Origin: Ashinkailepas kermadecensis
Taxonomy: Eukaryota > Arthropoda > Thecostraca > Neolepadidae
Direction: 5' to 3'
NCBI GenBank assembly: GCA_034440615.1
Contig: JAOTOM010005156.1
Span: 447,501-511,500 of the forward strand
DNA length: 64,000 bases
Shown here: in pieces, positions 21,924 to 34,248 of the stretch
Layout of the letters: each line of letters starts with the position of its first letter
How positions within the stretch are numbered: position 1 is the stretch's first letter
Notes under the pieces: generated by a model
The model's input: the letters and a program-made list of their open reading frames with translations, nothing else
Told to the model about the DNA's origin: nothing
The model's database searches: none
Program-made: the position numbers and the translations under genes

Positions 21924-23359
21924 AATAAAACAACGAACGGTTCTATCATTTTCTCCTTCATGCGGAAGTTCGCGCATGTAAACGGGCGCCTGGTGCAATC
22001 AAACTAATGGAAGTCTTATCGTAAAATCACTGTTGGAGAGTTCACATGTTTTTATATCGCACAAATTTGGGGGTCATTTTCATTCCCAACCTTAAGATGT
22101 TTACGACTAAAAGCTAATGGCGAACCTGTTTTCTACCTTGTTGGAACTGACTTGATGTGACGTTACAAGCTATACGGCACGCGTTGTACCCTGCCTTCCT
22201 CTCCTGACTCGCATGACGCACAAACATATAGGTTATTTTCCAATAGGTAGGAAAAGACTGATCCAATTTGGCAAAAAGGGACTGGTACCCCATATTTTGT
22301 GCTTGGTTTTACCTTCGGGATTCCCAAGCAGCTTGGCTTTTCTTCCTACTTGTGTTTTTACCGAGCTTTAACTAAAACACACATCATCACATCCAAGGTT
22401 GTGTCCGATCGCCTGCGGCTCGCCCTGGGCGACGGACATCTGCGCCGCTTTCAGGTCGTGGATGGCTAACGGAGCCTGACCCGGGGCAGTGATGCTGGCC
22501 ACTCTCCAAATGTTCTTCCGCGTACAATGTATATCTTGTATATCCTGTATGTCTTGTATATCCTGCATGCACTGTATGACATGCATGTACACCATCCCCT
22601 ATGTCACCTTTCTTGCTTACCGGCGTTCCCCTACTTTCCTTTCTTGATTGTCTGATACCGGATGCCGCATAAGCCAGTTTAACGTAATCCTATCTTTAAC
22701 GTAACTCTCCTCTAGCGGATGGCACTTTGCCTCTGCTAAGGCAAGTAAATTACCAGTAGATGCCTAGCTACCTAGGTATAGGTAGGGCTTCACAGAGAGC
22801 TGCATCGTCCTTTTCCGTCAATGGTTGCACACAGCTGCGGGTTCAGCAGCAATCACAACATAACCGCGAATTCCGTGGCATCCAATTGTTTTTCAGATGA
22901 CCCAAGGTAGAATACAGCTGATACCTAAGTTAATTTGCCTTTAACCGCAAATAGTTCTGAGGCCGGCGAAAGTGAATTGGCCTTGACTTGACGCCTAACG
23001 GCGGCTCCAGGACTGACAGCGCAGAGGTGGCGAAAGTTCGATGTCCGGATAATTCAGACACATCTGAATTATAATTAACAACAAAGGAAGTAGAATACAT
23101 TTAAGCACAAATGAATAAAACGGTAATTGTTAGTGTTACTTATAATTTAGGTAATAATTAGTTTTTCGTCGTAAATGACTATTCGTTAGTGATGAAAATG
23201 ACCGCCACGTTGGCGTAATTTTGGATATGAACTCTCAACAATGATTTTACGATAAGGCTTCCATTAGTTTGGCTGCACCAAGTGCCCGTTTACGTGACCG
23301 TACTTTCGCGTGAAAGAGAAAATGACGCAACCATTCCGTTATTTTATATTGACGTAAAC
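21909..23359. mobile_element. Inverted-repeat element (about 180-bp arms, 1.45 kb)
   Basis: 21,909-22,090 pairs with the reverse complement of 23,184-23,359 at roughly 70-75% identity. Best blocks are AAACTAATGGAAG(T/C)CTTATC, GTAAAATCA(C/T)TGTTG, TAAACGGGC and GGTCATTTTCAT. The interior (22,091-23,183) has no transposase; it holds a short run of TGTATATCCTG words near 22,530-22,560 and otherwise nothing recognisable. A non-autonomous foldback or long-TIR DNA element is the simplest reading. No target duplication was identified. Confidence 0.6.
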
Positions 23360-23527
23360 GAGGCACTTTATATGACTGCCTTTCCTTACTACGTAGAGCT
23401 CATGTTTCACGATTGCCTGGGACCAGAAAGCGGGAAGGTTCAGTTTCGTTAGCCAAACACAGTAGCATGCGTGAGGAAGGTTCTGGCCCTTTGTGAGTGG
23501 ATAAGCTAATCTTGCCCGGCCTCCCCT

Positions 23528-24700
23528 ACGCATGGTACTAATTACTACTGACGCATGTTACCAATTTCTACTGACGCATTCTACTAATTACTACTGACGC
23601 ATGCTACTAATTACTACTGACGCCTGTTACCAATTACTGCTGACGCATGCTACTAATTACTACTGACGCCTGTTACCAATTACTACTGACGCCTGTTACC
23701 AATTACTACTGACGCATGCTACTAATTACTACTGACGCATGCTACTAATTACTACTGACACATGCTACTTACTACTGACGCATGCTACTAATTACGACCG
23801 ACGTATGCTACTAATTACTACTGGCGCATGCTGCCAATTACTACTGACGCATGCTACTAATTACTATTGACACATGCTACTAATTACTACTGGCGCATGC
23901 TACTAATTACTATTGACGCATGCTACTAATTACTATTGACGTATGCAACTAGTTACTACTGACGCATGTTACTAATTACTACTGACGTATGCTACAAATT
24001 ACTACTGATGCATGCTACTAATTACTACTGACGCATATTAGTAATTACAACTGGCTCATTCTACTAATTACTACTGACGCATGCTACTAGTTACTACTGA
24101 CGCATGCTACTAATTATTACTAACGCATGCTACTAATTGTTGCTGACGCATACTAATACCTACTACTGACGCATGCGAATAGCTATAACTGACGCATTCT
24201 ACTAATTACTACTGACGCATGCTACTAATTACTACTGACACATGTTACTAATTACTACTGACGCATGCTACTAATTACTACTGACGCATGCTACTAATTA
24301 CTGCTGGCGCATGCTACTAATTGATACTCACGCATACTATGAATTACTACTGACTCTTGCTAATAATTACAACTGACGCATTCTACTAATTACTATTGAC
24401 CATTCTACTAATTAGTGCTGACGCATGCTACTAATTACTATTGACCATTCTACTAATTAGTGCTGACGCATACTACTAATTACTACTGACGTATGCTAAT
24501 AATTACAACTGACGCATTCTACTAATTACTATTGACCATGCTACCAATTAGTGCTGACGCATGCTACTAATTACTACTGACGCATGCTACTAATTGCTAC
24601 TGACGCATACCACTAATTACTACTGACGGATGCCAATAGCTGCAACTGACGCATTCTACTAATTACCACTGATGCATGCTACTAATTACTACTGACGCAC
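23528..24700. repeat. 23-bp minisatellite, about 50 copies
   Basis: The unit is CTACTGACGCATGCTACTAATTA with frequent substitutions (GCCTG, ACATG, GTATG) and a few shortened copies. It contains the Mu-like word GACGCATGC, but only as a consequence of the unit. There are no unique spacers between copies, so it is not CRISPR-like. It is more diverged, and hence probably older, than the 27-bp and 80-bp arrays. Confidence 0.95.
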
Positions 24701-25369
24701 ATGGGTGTAGCCACGGTTTCGAAATTGTGGGGAGGGGGACAAACCAGGGACGCGGTAGGCTTGGACAGAATAGAGGGGTAGCCCGCCCCCCCCATCCCCC
24801 CAAAAAAATCCTTGGACAGTCAATTCATTATCAATGTCTGGTTTTCAGATTTACCATTGTTAAAATGATATTTTGGGGACAGAAAGTTCCGCCAAAATTA
24901 GCAAGTTTCACTCCTTGTAGCTGCCTATGAATATCTAGCTTCATGTCGTATGTGCTGGGCCCGATTTCACAATCACCATAGAGTAATGCTCTAAGTACGT
25001 TAAACGTTGCCCTCTTGTAGCAGGAAAAACATAAAATATTGGACGATGGTTTTATTGCAGTAAATATGGGCATACCTTTCCCATGCTTTCCTGTTTTACG
25101 GGGACACATTTTGATGCAATAACAACCAGGGCGAATAAAGGGTGTGGCACTGAGCGCATGTGCCCCCCCCCCCCCCCCCCATGGAAGGTGGCGTCCCTCC
25201 GGCCGGAAAAAGGAGCCCCTCTGAAAATGTTCCAGTGTACCAGCTGAAATTTTGTTTCAGCCAGGGGCGCCCCTATGAAAGAAAAAGGCACTTTCTTGGA
25301 AGGAAAGACACCCCTTCGGGAAGGACTGAGTGCAACCCGCCCCCTCTAATTTTTTTTCCAGCCCCTGTA
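24701..25369. other. No gene; C-homopolymer
   Basis: A run of about 20 C lies at 25,161-25,180. Flanking phrases such as GGCGCCCCTATGAAAG and AGGAAAGACACCCC resemble the degenerate GGGGCGCCACTTT-type patches at 31.7 and 42.7 kb. No coding region was found. Confidence 0.4.
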
Positions 25370-25464
25370 ATCAGGGGTGGATCCAGGAATAGTCATGGGG
25401 AGCACTTGTCTGGCGCCCCTCCAGACAAGTGCTCCCCATGACAATTCCTGGATCCACCCCTGAT
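25370..25464. repeat. Near-perfect 95-bp palindrome (MITE or foldback)
   Basis: Two 44-bp arms (25,370-25,413 and 25,421-25,464) differ at one position and enclose a 7-nt spacer, CGCCCCT. The arms begin CAGGGGTGGATCCAGGAAT, which looks like a DNA-transposon terminus. The last 22 bp of the right arm recur exactly at 34,249-34,270. It is likely a minimal foldback element or two abutting transposon ends. Confidence 0.85.
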
Positions 25465-25794
25465 CAAAACATTGCTCTCTCGCGGTTATGAACTACGGCT
25501 GGTTATAGAATCGTGCGCATTCACGTGTGGCTTCTCTTGCAACTTTGCCAACTTCCGTTGAACCATTAAGAGGAAAGCGGACAATTAAAGAAGCTGTATA
25601 TTTGATATGTCCGGAACAGCAATGTGGCAGTGTAAATTAAAAACCAGCGATGAGAACGCCGTTCAAGCAGGTAATGACGGATTTCTTGGTGAAGTTCCTA
25701 GTCGTACAGGATATGAGTACTTGCTATGACAACGGCTGCAAACAAAAAGAGATTTGATCCTCCTATTCCTATTACACTCAATCATTGTACACAC

Positions 25795-26965
25795 ACCGGA
25801 CCTTCGACACCTTCGAAGTTATTTCGATATCTCAACATTCTGATACCATACTGCAGGCGACGTCGAATGACACACACATAATGCAAATTGAAGCCATAGC
25901 GAAGAAACGCCAGGACTAAAAACAAAATTAATACTAACCTTTGACCTTGAGGCTTGGCATGACATGTCCCGGGTTGAAATGTTACTCTAGGGTTGCCCAC
26001 GGGTTATCTCTTGATAACAAACATGGGTAGCTTTGGGAGAAAACGAAGAAACGCTGGGCGACCGAAGACATGAGTTCTACCTTTCACTTTGAAAATTAAT
26101 GTGTATTTGTACAGCTTGCTAAAGTATCTCACGGCACGCCGAATGACACCTACTTGATGAAAATTGAAGGCATAACGACGAGGCGCGAGGTCTTCGAGCA
26201 ATTTAAGTTAAACTTCGATCTTGTGGTTTGACATTTGCACGTCCCGGTTTGAAATGTTACTCGAGGTTCACTAGGGGCAATTGCTTGATACCAGATGCGG
26301 GTAGGCTTGGGAAAAAAATGCGAGGTGACCGAATAAATCGGTTTGACATTGACCTCTGAAATTAGTTCGATTTCATAACATTACAATACGGCACAAGACA
26401 CGTCGAATGACACACACCTGGTGCAAATTGAACTCATAGCGACGAATCGCGAGGACTTCGAAAAATTGGAACTAGCCTTTGACCTTGAGGTTCGACCTTG
26501 ACTTATCCAGGTTTCAAAATGTTACTCGAGGGTTCACCATGGGCTATCGCTTGATAGTAAATCTGGGTAGGCTTGGGCGAAAAAAGCTAGGCGACCGAAG
26601 AAATCAGCTTGAATCTTGACCCGTCAAGATTATTTCGAATTATCAATGTTCTGATACCGCACAACAAGCGACGTCGAATGACATCCATTTTCTACAAATT
26701 TAAGCCATGGCGACGAAATGCGAGGTCATCGAAGAACTCCATCAAACCTTTGACCTTGACATGTCCCGGTTTGAAATGTTACTGGAGTGTTCACCACTGG
26801 GTATCACTCGATACCAGATTTTGATAGTTTTGAGCGAAAACGGAAACAAATTGAGGCGACCGAAGGATGAGCTTGGCCTTCGTCCTTGAAAAAAACCGTT
26901 CGATTGCTTAGCTTTCTGATACTGCATAACAAGCCACGTCGAATGACGCCCATTTGATGGAAATT
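25795..26965. repeat. 268-bp satellite, left part of the array
   Basis: Units are recognisable by GTCGAATGAC at about 25,862, 26,134, 26,401, 26,673 and 26,939, a period of 263-272 bp. Each unit contains a TTGACCTTGA(G/C) block, GGTTTGAAATGTTACT, GGTTCACCA..GG.TATC, TTGATACCAGAT and GCGACCGAA. Divergence between units is about 20-30%. The array is interrupted at 26,966 by a retroelement and resumes at 28,862. Confidence 0.85.
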
Positions 26966-28861
26966 TGTAAGAGAGTTAGTTTTTGAGCGTCTTGATCCCA
27001 TAAATTCAGCCCCAACCCACTTCGTTCATGGCGCGACAAGTCTCCGGCTCCGAGACTGGCGTCAGCCTGTCTGCTGTCTACGTCAGCAGCCACCGCCCGG
27101 ACGGAGACGTACATTGGACATTGTACCTTCCCCTCCCTCCTTCCGGCTGACACCCCGCCAGCCAGGCGCCAGCCACGTGACCTCTAACCGACCGGCGCGC
27201 CACGCCGCCGTCGTTAATGCTAGATGTAACTGTGTTCACATAAAGTTATACGTTTGGCTGTCCGGTAACCGTAATTGATATAATCCCGTAAGCCTTGTGA
27301 TTGTAAAAGTGTACCGTAAACGTAACACATCGTCACCTCCACTAGAAACAGACCATTTTCCCTTCTAGAAGGCCGTCGACATGGATATGACGTCAAGGAG
27401 GCTTCTGCGCCCTCGACCAATCCGCGACCGGGGGTCTCCCGAAGTCACTAGCGGCCGTGCGGCCCCAGCCAGTCCGGCGTGAATACTCTGAGCGAGCGGA
27501 CCGCTGCTACGCGTGCGCGCTTCCCAACTAAATTCGGCTTCTAAATTCATAGGAAAGGCAGTATCACGGCTTACCTTCCGAGGAGAACGTACTGTAAGGT
27601 GGCTGTAGTTCTCGTGTTATCGTGGAGTGCTGCAGTGCAATACAGGGCAGCAAAAGGTACTGGTACTTTCGTGACTGGAGTTATCGCGAACGAAGAGGTT
27701 GCTAGACTTTCGCGTGCCAATAAGGACTTTCCTACAAGTGGTGCAGTGGCCCGGATTTTTTGCGACACTTCTTGCAAACATTTTTTGCGAACATTTTTTG
27801 CGAAACTTTTTGCGAAACCTTTTTTGCAAAACTTTTTGCGAATTTTTTTTTGCAAAACTTTTTGCGAAACTTTTTGTCTTCGACTTTCTGCAAGCCCAAC
27901 TAGAACAACACCAACTGGACCTTCAATCACGCCGTTTCAGCACGGACGAGCAAGAGAACGTCTTCCGCTTCATTTACGTAAGTCCGAGCAAAATACATCA
28001 TCCTTTTAAAAATACTATTTTTGGATTTTGACCACCTAAAACGGTTTTAAAAATTGCATAATTGTGCTGTATACCTACCGTGTTCTGAATACTGTGTGTG
28101 GGAACTACTGTGTGAACATCGAGCCGAATTTGAAACATAGAAATCTCCACAAAAGTGAGCGAATAATTTTGAAAAATATAGAGTAGCTTAACGTAATTAA
28201 TTATGACTGAGATTTCTACTGATAGATTGGCGGAGTGCTTCAACAAAATTCGCTTTGAGATGCGCGCACAAGGCATGACGCAGAATATTAAACCTTTTTC
28301 TGGAGAAGGTCATAATAAATTAATTGAATGGCTAAGGCATCTTGACCAAATTAACTTCAGCATGGATGACGAACAGATGCAGATTATTTGCATCAAAACT
28401 CTCACTGGATCTGCAGCCGAGTTTATGCAGCGCGTATTCACGGAACAACCACTTATGACGTGGGCTCAAATAAAACAAGTCATGCGGGAAAGGTATTCGG
28501 ACCTTTCGGACAACAAGTGCGCTCAGGAGGGTTTGCGAAAACTACGTCAGATTCGCAATGAACTGGTGCAGAACTACGGGGAGAAATTAATCGCACTGGC
28601 ACGGGAAGCTTACTCAGATGTCGAAAATCCCACGGTTCAGGAAACTCTCATTGATATTTTCAACAAAGGTGTCCAAAGTAGCTCATTGGCAAACAAGCTG
28701 TACAGACAAAACTTCCGGACCCTGGAGGAAGCCATCCAGTTTGCAGTAAAGGAACAGAAGGTTGACAGAGTAATCGAGGTATGCAGAGGCGTACAAAGGC
28801 AGGAGCCGATGGAAGTCGACTCAAATCAGCCAGACACAGGAGAGGACAAGGTGGAGAAAAC
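26966..28861 (+). mobile_element. Truncated Ty3/gypsy-like element inserted in the 268-bp satellite
   Basis: Sequence unrelated to the satellite starts with TGTAAGAGAG, matching the TG that begins LTRs, and runs to the end of a gag-like ORF. No pol, protease or 3' LTR is present. The stretch 26,970-28,200 is a candidate LTR plus leader, containing a CpG-rich block (27,050-27,210) and T-rich repeats at 27,777-27,874. I could not place the LTR end or a primer-binding site with confidence. The same 300 bp of satellite lies on both sides of the insertion. Confidence 0.6.
27777..27874 (+). repeat. Short TTTTTGCGAAAC repeats in the retroelement leader
   Basis: Seven or eight irregular copies of an 11-16 bp word (CATTTTTTGCGAA, CTTTTTGCGAAAC, CTTTTTTGCAAAA) lie upstream of the gag ORF. 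They open both strands as Phe/Lys-rich ORFs, which are not credible as proteins. Confidence 0.75.
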
Positions 28862-28877
28862 AAGCGACGTCGAATGA
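28203..28877 (+). pseudogene. Retrotransposon gag-like ORF (Ty3/gypsy type), 3'-truncated
   Basis: This is a 224-codon ORF with the helical capsid-like region of Ty3/gypsy Gag: IKPFSGEGHNKLIEWLRHLD (residues about 30-49), LTGSAAEFMQRVF, MTWAQIKQVMRERYSD, LVQNYGEKLIALAREAYSD, and TLIDIFNKGVQSSSLANKLY followed by TLEEAIQFAVKEQ. The C-terminus is acidic (EPMEVDSNQ, GEDKVEKT), and the last codons and stop come from the satellite. No zinc knuckle is left. Family knowledge: this region forms virus-like capsids of LTR retrotransposons. This copy lacks all enzymes. Exaptation is conceivable but unsupported. Confidence 0.75.
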
Positions 28878-29400
28878 CATCCATTTTCTACAAATTTAAG
28901 TCATGGCGACGAAATGCGAGGTCATCGAAGAACTCCATCAAACCTTTGACCTTGACATGTCCCGGTTTGAAATGTTGCTGGAGTGTTCACCACTGGGTAT
29001 CACTCCATACCAGATTTTGATAGTTTTGAGCGAAAACGGAAAAAAATGAGGCGACCGAAGGATGAGCTTGGCCTTCGTCCTTGAAAAAACCGTTCGATTG
29101 CTTAGCTTTCTGATACCGCATAACAAGCCACGTTGAATGACGCCCATTTGATGGAAATTGAAGCGATAGCAACCGAACTTCGCATTCGGTCGATATCGCT
29201 TCAATATATCATCTAATAAATCAAGCTAACCTCTGATCTTGAAGTATGACCTTGACATGTACCGGTTTGAAATGTGACACCATGGTTCATGATATGTTAT
29301 CGCTTGATACCAGATTTGGGCAGGTTTGGGCGCAAACGGAAAAAGGGAGGCAACCGAAGAAGCCGGTTTGCGTTGGATCTTGACCGTTAAGATCGTCATG
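28862..29400. repeat. 268-bp satellite, right part
   Basis: The first ~298 bp duplicate 26,665-26,965 with about eight small differences, then the array continues from where it broke off. Near the junction, 29,156-29,204 forms a 49-bp imperfect palindrome (ATTGAAGCGAT...ATCGCTTCAAT with inner ACCGAA...TTCGGT). Confidence 0.8.
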
Positions 29401-32400
29401 TGAGACCAATATAGTTGCTTTCAGCGTGTTCAGTACAAGCAGAAGCATTTGTGGTAATTGATTCGAACGATTATAAACCCGTCGCTGAATGCTTATGCCA
29501 ATACCAATACGCCTTTGGCGAACTCGTCGCTGAATACGAATACGACGTTAACTTGACGTACGTGCTTGAGGGTGCTCATGACTCCCCTCCGCGGTCTTGA
29601 ATATACCCGAGGACATCTAGGGTCACGTTTGTTCAAGACATATCGATATATGCGCAGGGGAATGCAACCTAAGACGTATAAAGCCATGCGATAACGCGAA
29701 TTTGTTGCCTCGCAAAGCACAATTTTCCACCCAAGCGAAACTACAAGATGGTCAAGGTTCATGTTATTCAAGAATGGTCTGCAAGCAGAAATTGCTAGCG
29801 TTTGCTGATTTACCACTCGGAGATTTTGTGAGAACCTTCGGAGCCTGTGAAGCCCGTTGATTGGCTAGATCGGCTTCTAGTTGTTGTCATTCTCTTGCAT
29901 ATATATTTTCACTTTATAAATGATGAAGTATAATTTTGCGGCGATCATACTCAGGTAGTTGAGGCTAGGGGGACACGCAAAAAATTGAGGGGGACAAATC
30001 GCCACCTTTCAGAAATTGGGGGAGGGAGACATGGCTCAAATGACCCATGTGGTTCTGTACGCCTCTAAGCACACATTCCCCGTCCCTCTCGCCGCCTGGC
30101 CGTTCTCTTGCGGAGCGTCAACAGCCGCAAAATAACGTGGCCCGTGTTAGTTTTGTCGCCAGTACGTTCGATGTGCCAAAGCTCTCAGATGCAAACGAAC
30201 TGAACGAAAGAACGAACAAACATGTCGAGCCAGCAATTTAATACCAGCTGCCAGTAAAATACTAGCTACACATACCTACCCGGCCTCAAGGCGGGGAAAG
30301 TGTTCCGGCCGATTTGTTTACATTTTCACGGCCGTGCGTCATTAGTGGGCTTGGCCAGCTGATCGCAGCAGACAAGTAGGCGCTGCCTGTTGACGAATCC
30401 ATGCTTGTTCTGCTTACCCGCTAGTCGTGGGGCTAAAGACAAGTCATGGATGAGTATGTAAGTCACGCTTTACCGGGTGAAAATCGTTGATGAAGGTCAA
30501 TTCCAGGCTGAAAAATTAAATGTCAAGTTTGAAACTTAATACATAATAAGGGAAGCCGGGATGGCTCGACCCTCAAATCATTTCGAATTTCTGCTAGAAC
30601 ACTGCACAAAATATACCAGCTGTTGATATGCTGATGCCTACCTTGGACATTTTGGGCTTGTTTGCAACATAAATGAAATACTTGAGTGCAAATATGTTGT
30701 GGTAAATCAGATTTTTCTCGGACATTGTGGTTTACGGGGCACGCCCATCCACGGGATAATACCGTACACGCATGTACCGAAGTTGTTCTCATCCATTTAA
30801 TTGCATACGATATTTCGCCGAGGCTCATTTTGTACCAACGAAGGCCTGGACGACTAGTTCCAAATTTCGAGTCGTCTTGAATGAAATATGACATATTTAG
30901 CGGACATTTAGCACTGAATGGCTCGTGAAATTCTTAAAGGGTGCCAAATAACTTTTAGAGGAAACGTAGAATGCCATTACATTTATATCTTACTTATGCC
31001 TGCAACGGAATCATGACGTTGTGCTCATGTGCTGATGTATGCATGAAGTGTGGGCTCTCGAGAGCCCCTCCCCCACCTCCTCAGGTTAACCGGGATATGG
31101 GTCGAAGGAGTAGACACAGAGACACGAAACTTTTGTACCTTCTTATACATCTGTTTTGCATATCTCAAGCATGTTTCAGGCCAAGATTGTCGGTCATTGA
31201 CCTATGACGAGTCAAAGAGAGGAATGTTAAAAAAAAATCTTCAATGTATCGTTATTCGGAGTAGTTGCAACATACAAACACCAAACTCAAACCATGCTGT
31301 TCTTGCATCAAGACGAACAACTTTGATCTACATTGATTGGAATGAATGTCAATGTTTTACCTGAAAACTTGAATCCTCAATCAACCATCCGGAAAGGCGA
31401 AACCTCATATCCGGAAATTTTCTGGTTTTTTAACCATATTGAGTGGGGAAAATTGAATTTGAGGTAATTGTGCACGCCGAAAATTGTAAAGAGCATATAA
31501 TAATCGTTTGGGTGGCCGCCATTTTCTCCGATCGGACTCATTCATGACACCCAGGAGCGGCGCCTTCGGGGGAAAATTTGTTGAGCTGGGGAGGGTCGGT
31601 GGGTGGGTGCACTGGTGCATACTGAAGGGCATCTATTCCTTTCAGGAGGCGATTTTACAATCAAAAAGTCACCTATTCACCTGTCTTTGGCGGAATAATC
31701 CTGTATGAAGGTGGGGGAAGTTGTGCATTGCAGCCTCCAGGAGGGGCAACTTTTCCCTGTCAGAGGGGCGCCACTTTTCCATGGAGGAGCACATACCCAA
31801 GTGTCCTTTCCTCTATTTCGAGCCCCTGATGCGATTTTGCAGTGGGCATATTGACGCCAAAACTTTGCTTGCTCTGAATTCTAGAGACTATAATGTTGCT
31901 GATAAATACGTTGGACTTCGTAACCAGGTTTTCTTGACATCTACGGGATATTGATAAACATTCTGTGTACTTATAAAATCACACCAAGGCATGGATAATG
32001 TAATATTATTCATAGAATGCCAGTTTAATCTAGAAGTTTACATTTTCTGTGCGTTTTGGTGTGACCCTAGACGGAAAAGACAGTCAGCTGAGCTTCCTTT
32101 GTTTACATTCTGCACGAGAGAGAAATTGATGGCATTACCCCGAGGGCGGTGCTACCTCTGCTTTCCCTATCACATATCAGTGGTTTTAGAAAGTTACATG
32201 AACATTTGGCACGTAACTAGCTACATTTAGGGCGTATGCTTATAACACAGTGTTCGTTGATTGATCTAGCACACGAAATAAACTAACCTGGCACACGAGA
32301 TACACTAGTATCATCGAATAATTAATCAGGTTTAATAAGACATATGGATGCATTTAAGGGCACACATCGAATCAGAATTGATTTTTCCTTCCGACTGAAT

Positions 32401-33059
32401 CATCTTCGCTACTATACCTTCAACGTATATGACAAAAATTGAACTCGAGATAAAGTTCCAGAATTATGAAAATTATGCTAGCTATGTCTACCCCGGTTAC
32501 ACTTGAAAACTGCCCATGTCCAAATATTTTGTTCTTACTGCCTTAGTTACATCTGCCGCAATAAATCGCTGTCCTAATGGGTGAACGTTATTTTTCACAA
32601 TAGGGGGATAAATGTCGCAGAAGACAAGGGCGGAATCAACGGCGGATTTTTTACGAGGATAAACTCCCTAACCGAGTGCATTGACAGGATGCCTTTGAAC
32701 AGAGGGGCAGTCAGGATTTTTTAGAGGTGGGCTGAGGGGTCCAATATGTGCGACTTTCGGAGTGTAAAGCGATATTTTCGAAGTTTTATGGGATTAGTAC
32801 CACATTTCTTAAATAGTGTGTGGTGGAATGCTTGGCAGTCAGGAGCGCAACCGGAACTTTAGAATAGGGGAGGAATTAATTATTCTGCGTGCATGCTCGA
32901 TGCCACCTACCTACTTCCCTCCCCTCCCACCCCTCCACATCACCAAACAAAAACCTATTTCGGCACTGTGGTCATTGGTTGGCCACCCAATATCATGTTG
33001 CACGACTTTGGTGGTTCAGAAACCGATTTCAAATTGGACTTTACAAGGAACAGCAGCAT
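29401..33059. other. No recognisable gene over 3.7 kb
   Basis: Short ORFs (at most 123 codons) on both strands lack family motifs. A GGGGAAAATTGAATTTGAGG plus CACGCCGAAAAT block at 31,445-31,485 matches 15,605-15,640. At 31,725-31,830 there are irregular GGGGCGCCACTTTTCC phrases like those at 42.7-43.0 kb. Otherwise it is plain AT-rich intergenic DNA. Confidence 0.45.
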
Positions 33060-33063
33060 TCAG

Positions 33064-33091
33064 TTTATTTATTTATTTATTTATTTATTTC
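33064..33091. repeat. (ATTT)n microsatellite
   Basis: About seven tandem TTTA units occur in otherwise unique sequence. Confidence 0.9.
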
Positions 33092-34248
33092 ACGATACAT
33101 GCCTTCCAAGTATAGTGGCTGTTATGGATCAGTATAGGACGATAGTGTAGAATATGCGTGATATTTGACCTAATCTTACGCCATTAACCTTGTGAGGTAT
33201 TTGAAAGCAGAATGTCTAGGTATATCATGTTTTTATCATTTTATGCATGGAAAGTAACCCAAGTTCAATTTCCCCTCAATACGATAAGAAGAAGAAATTT
33301 GACCGGATCTTAGTTCATTAACCATGACCCTAGTTAACATTTCTAGAAAGCAGTGTTGTTCGACTTCATGAAATAAAAATATGCTCTGAGTTTGGTGTTG
33401 CTATATTGCAAATGTATGTGAAACTCCGCCCTTGAACTTCCTCAGTGAGAGAAAGCATTACAGGTACTTACACGGTTGCAGTACAAAAACCTTGAAAATG
33501 ATATTCCGGAATCTCCGGAATATCAGGAATTTCTTCGCCTTTATCACATAACGTCTGCGTTAGTTCGTTGCATGCAGGCCGACATCATATTCTTAGGAAA
33601 CGTGTTATATGGTAGGATGGATTCATCGGTTATATTGCAGAACTCCGGATTATGCGTCCCAGTCTAGAAAACAGGCAACCGGTTATATTGTATGTACCTA
33701 CCAGATGCACGTGTAGAAACTGTGGCTTGCTCAACAGCTTAGTAAGAGAGGCCGATATATTTTTGACGAGACTGTTGAGAGAGGAATTTTGCGCGAACTC
33801 ACTGAGTGCATTTAAGGCGCAGGTGGTTAGATACGAATGTATTGTGTCACACTCACATCCGAATCAGTCTAGCCATCGATGTAATCTTACCAGTCTTTCA
33901 TCTGTTTGAAGCCATTGTTCTATATAAGCTTTATAGCTCACGATTTCTGTAAAAGGTTGAAAATGCTGTTGGAGATTATCGACAATAAACAATGACACGT
34001 ATGTAAAAATATATCGCGATATCGGGGAGTTGCCGCGTCCAGCCGCTCCGCCATTCTCTGAAAGCTGGGAGAGGAGGGGACATAGGTGTTGCGACGAGCG
34101 AGTACCGAGGACACTTGTTCTCCCTCTCCCTCTGCCACCAAACTCAAAATAATCTTCTCCAGGAGGCTATCTGGGATGGTAGTTGACTGCGGGGCATTGT
34201 ACGGTAAATTGCCACTTTCTCTATGGAATGTATGCCGACGTAACCCAT
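33092..34248. other. No gene; one 10-bp hairpin
   Basis: ATATTCCGGA (33,501-33,510) and TCCGGAATAT (33,514-33,523) form a perfect hairpin with a 3-nt loop. ORFs of 63-104 codons here carry no recognised motif. Confidence 0.45.

Noticed and set aside
23528..24700. CRISPR-like array
   Set aside because: Units are directly adjacent with no unique spacers, and the genome is eukaryotic.
26966..28861. Complete LTR retrotransposon
   Set aside because: Only gag is present; no protease, RT, integrase or second LTR, and the ORF ends in satellite DNA.
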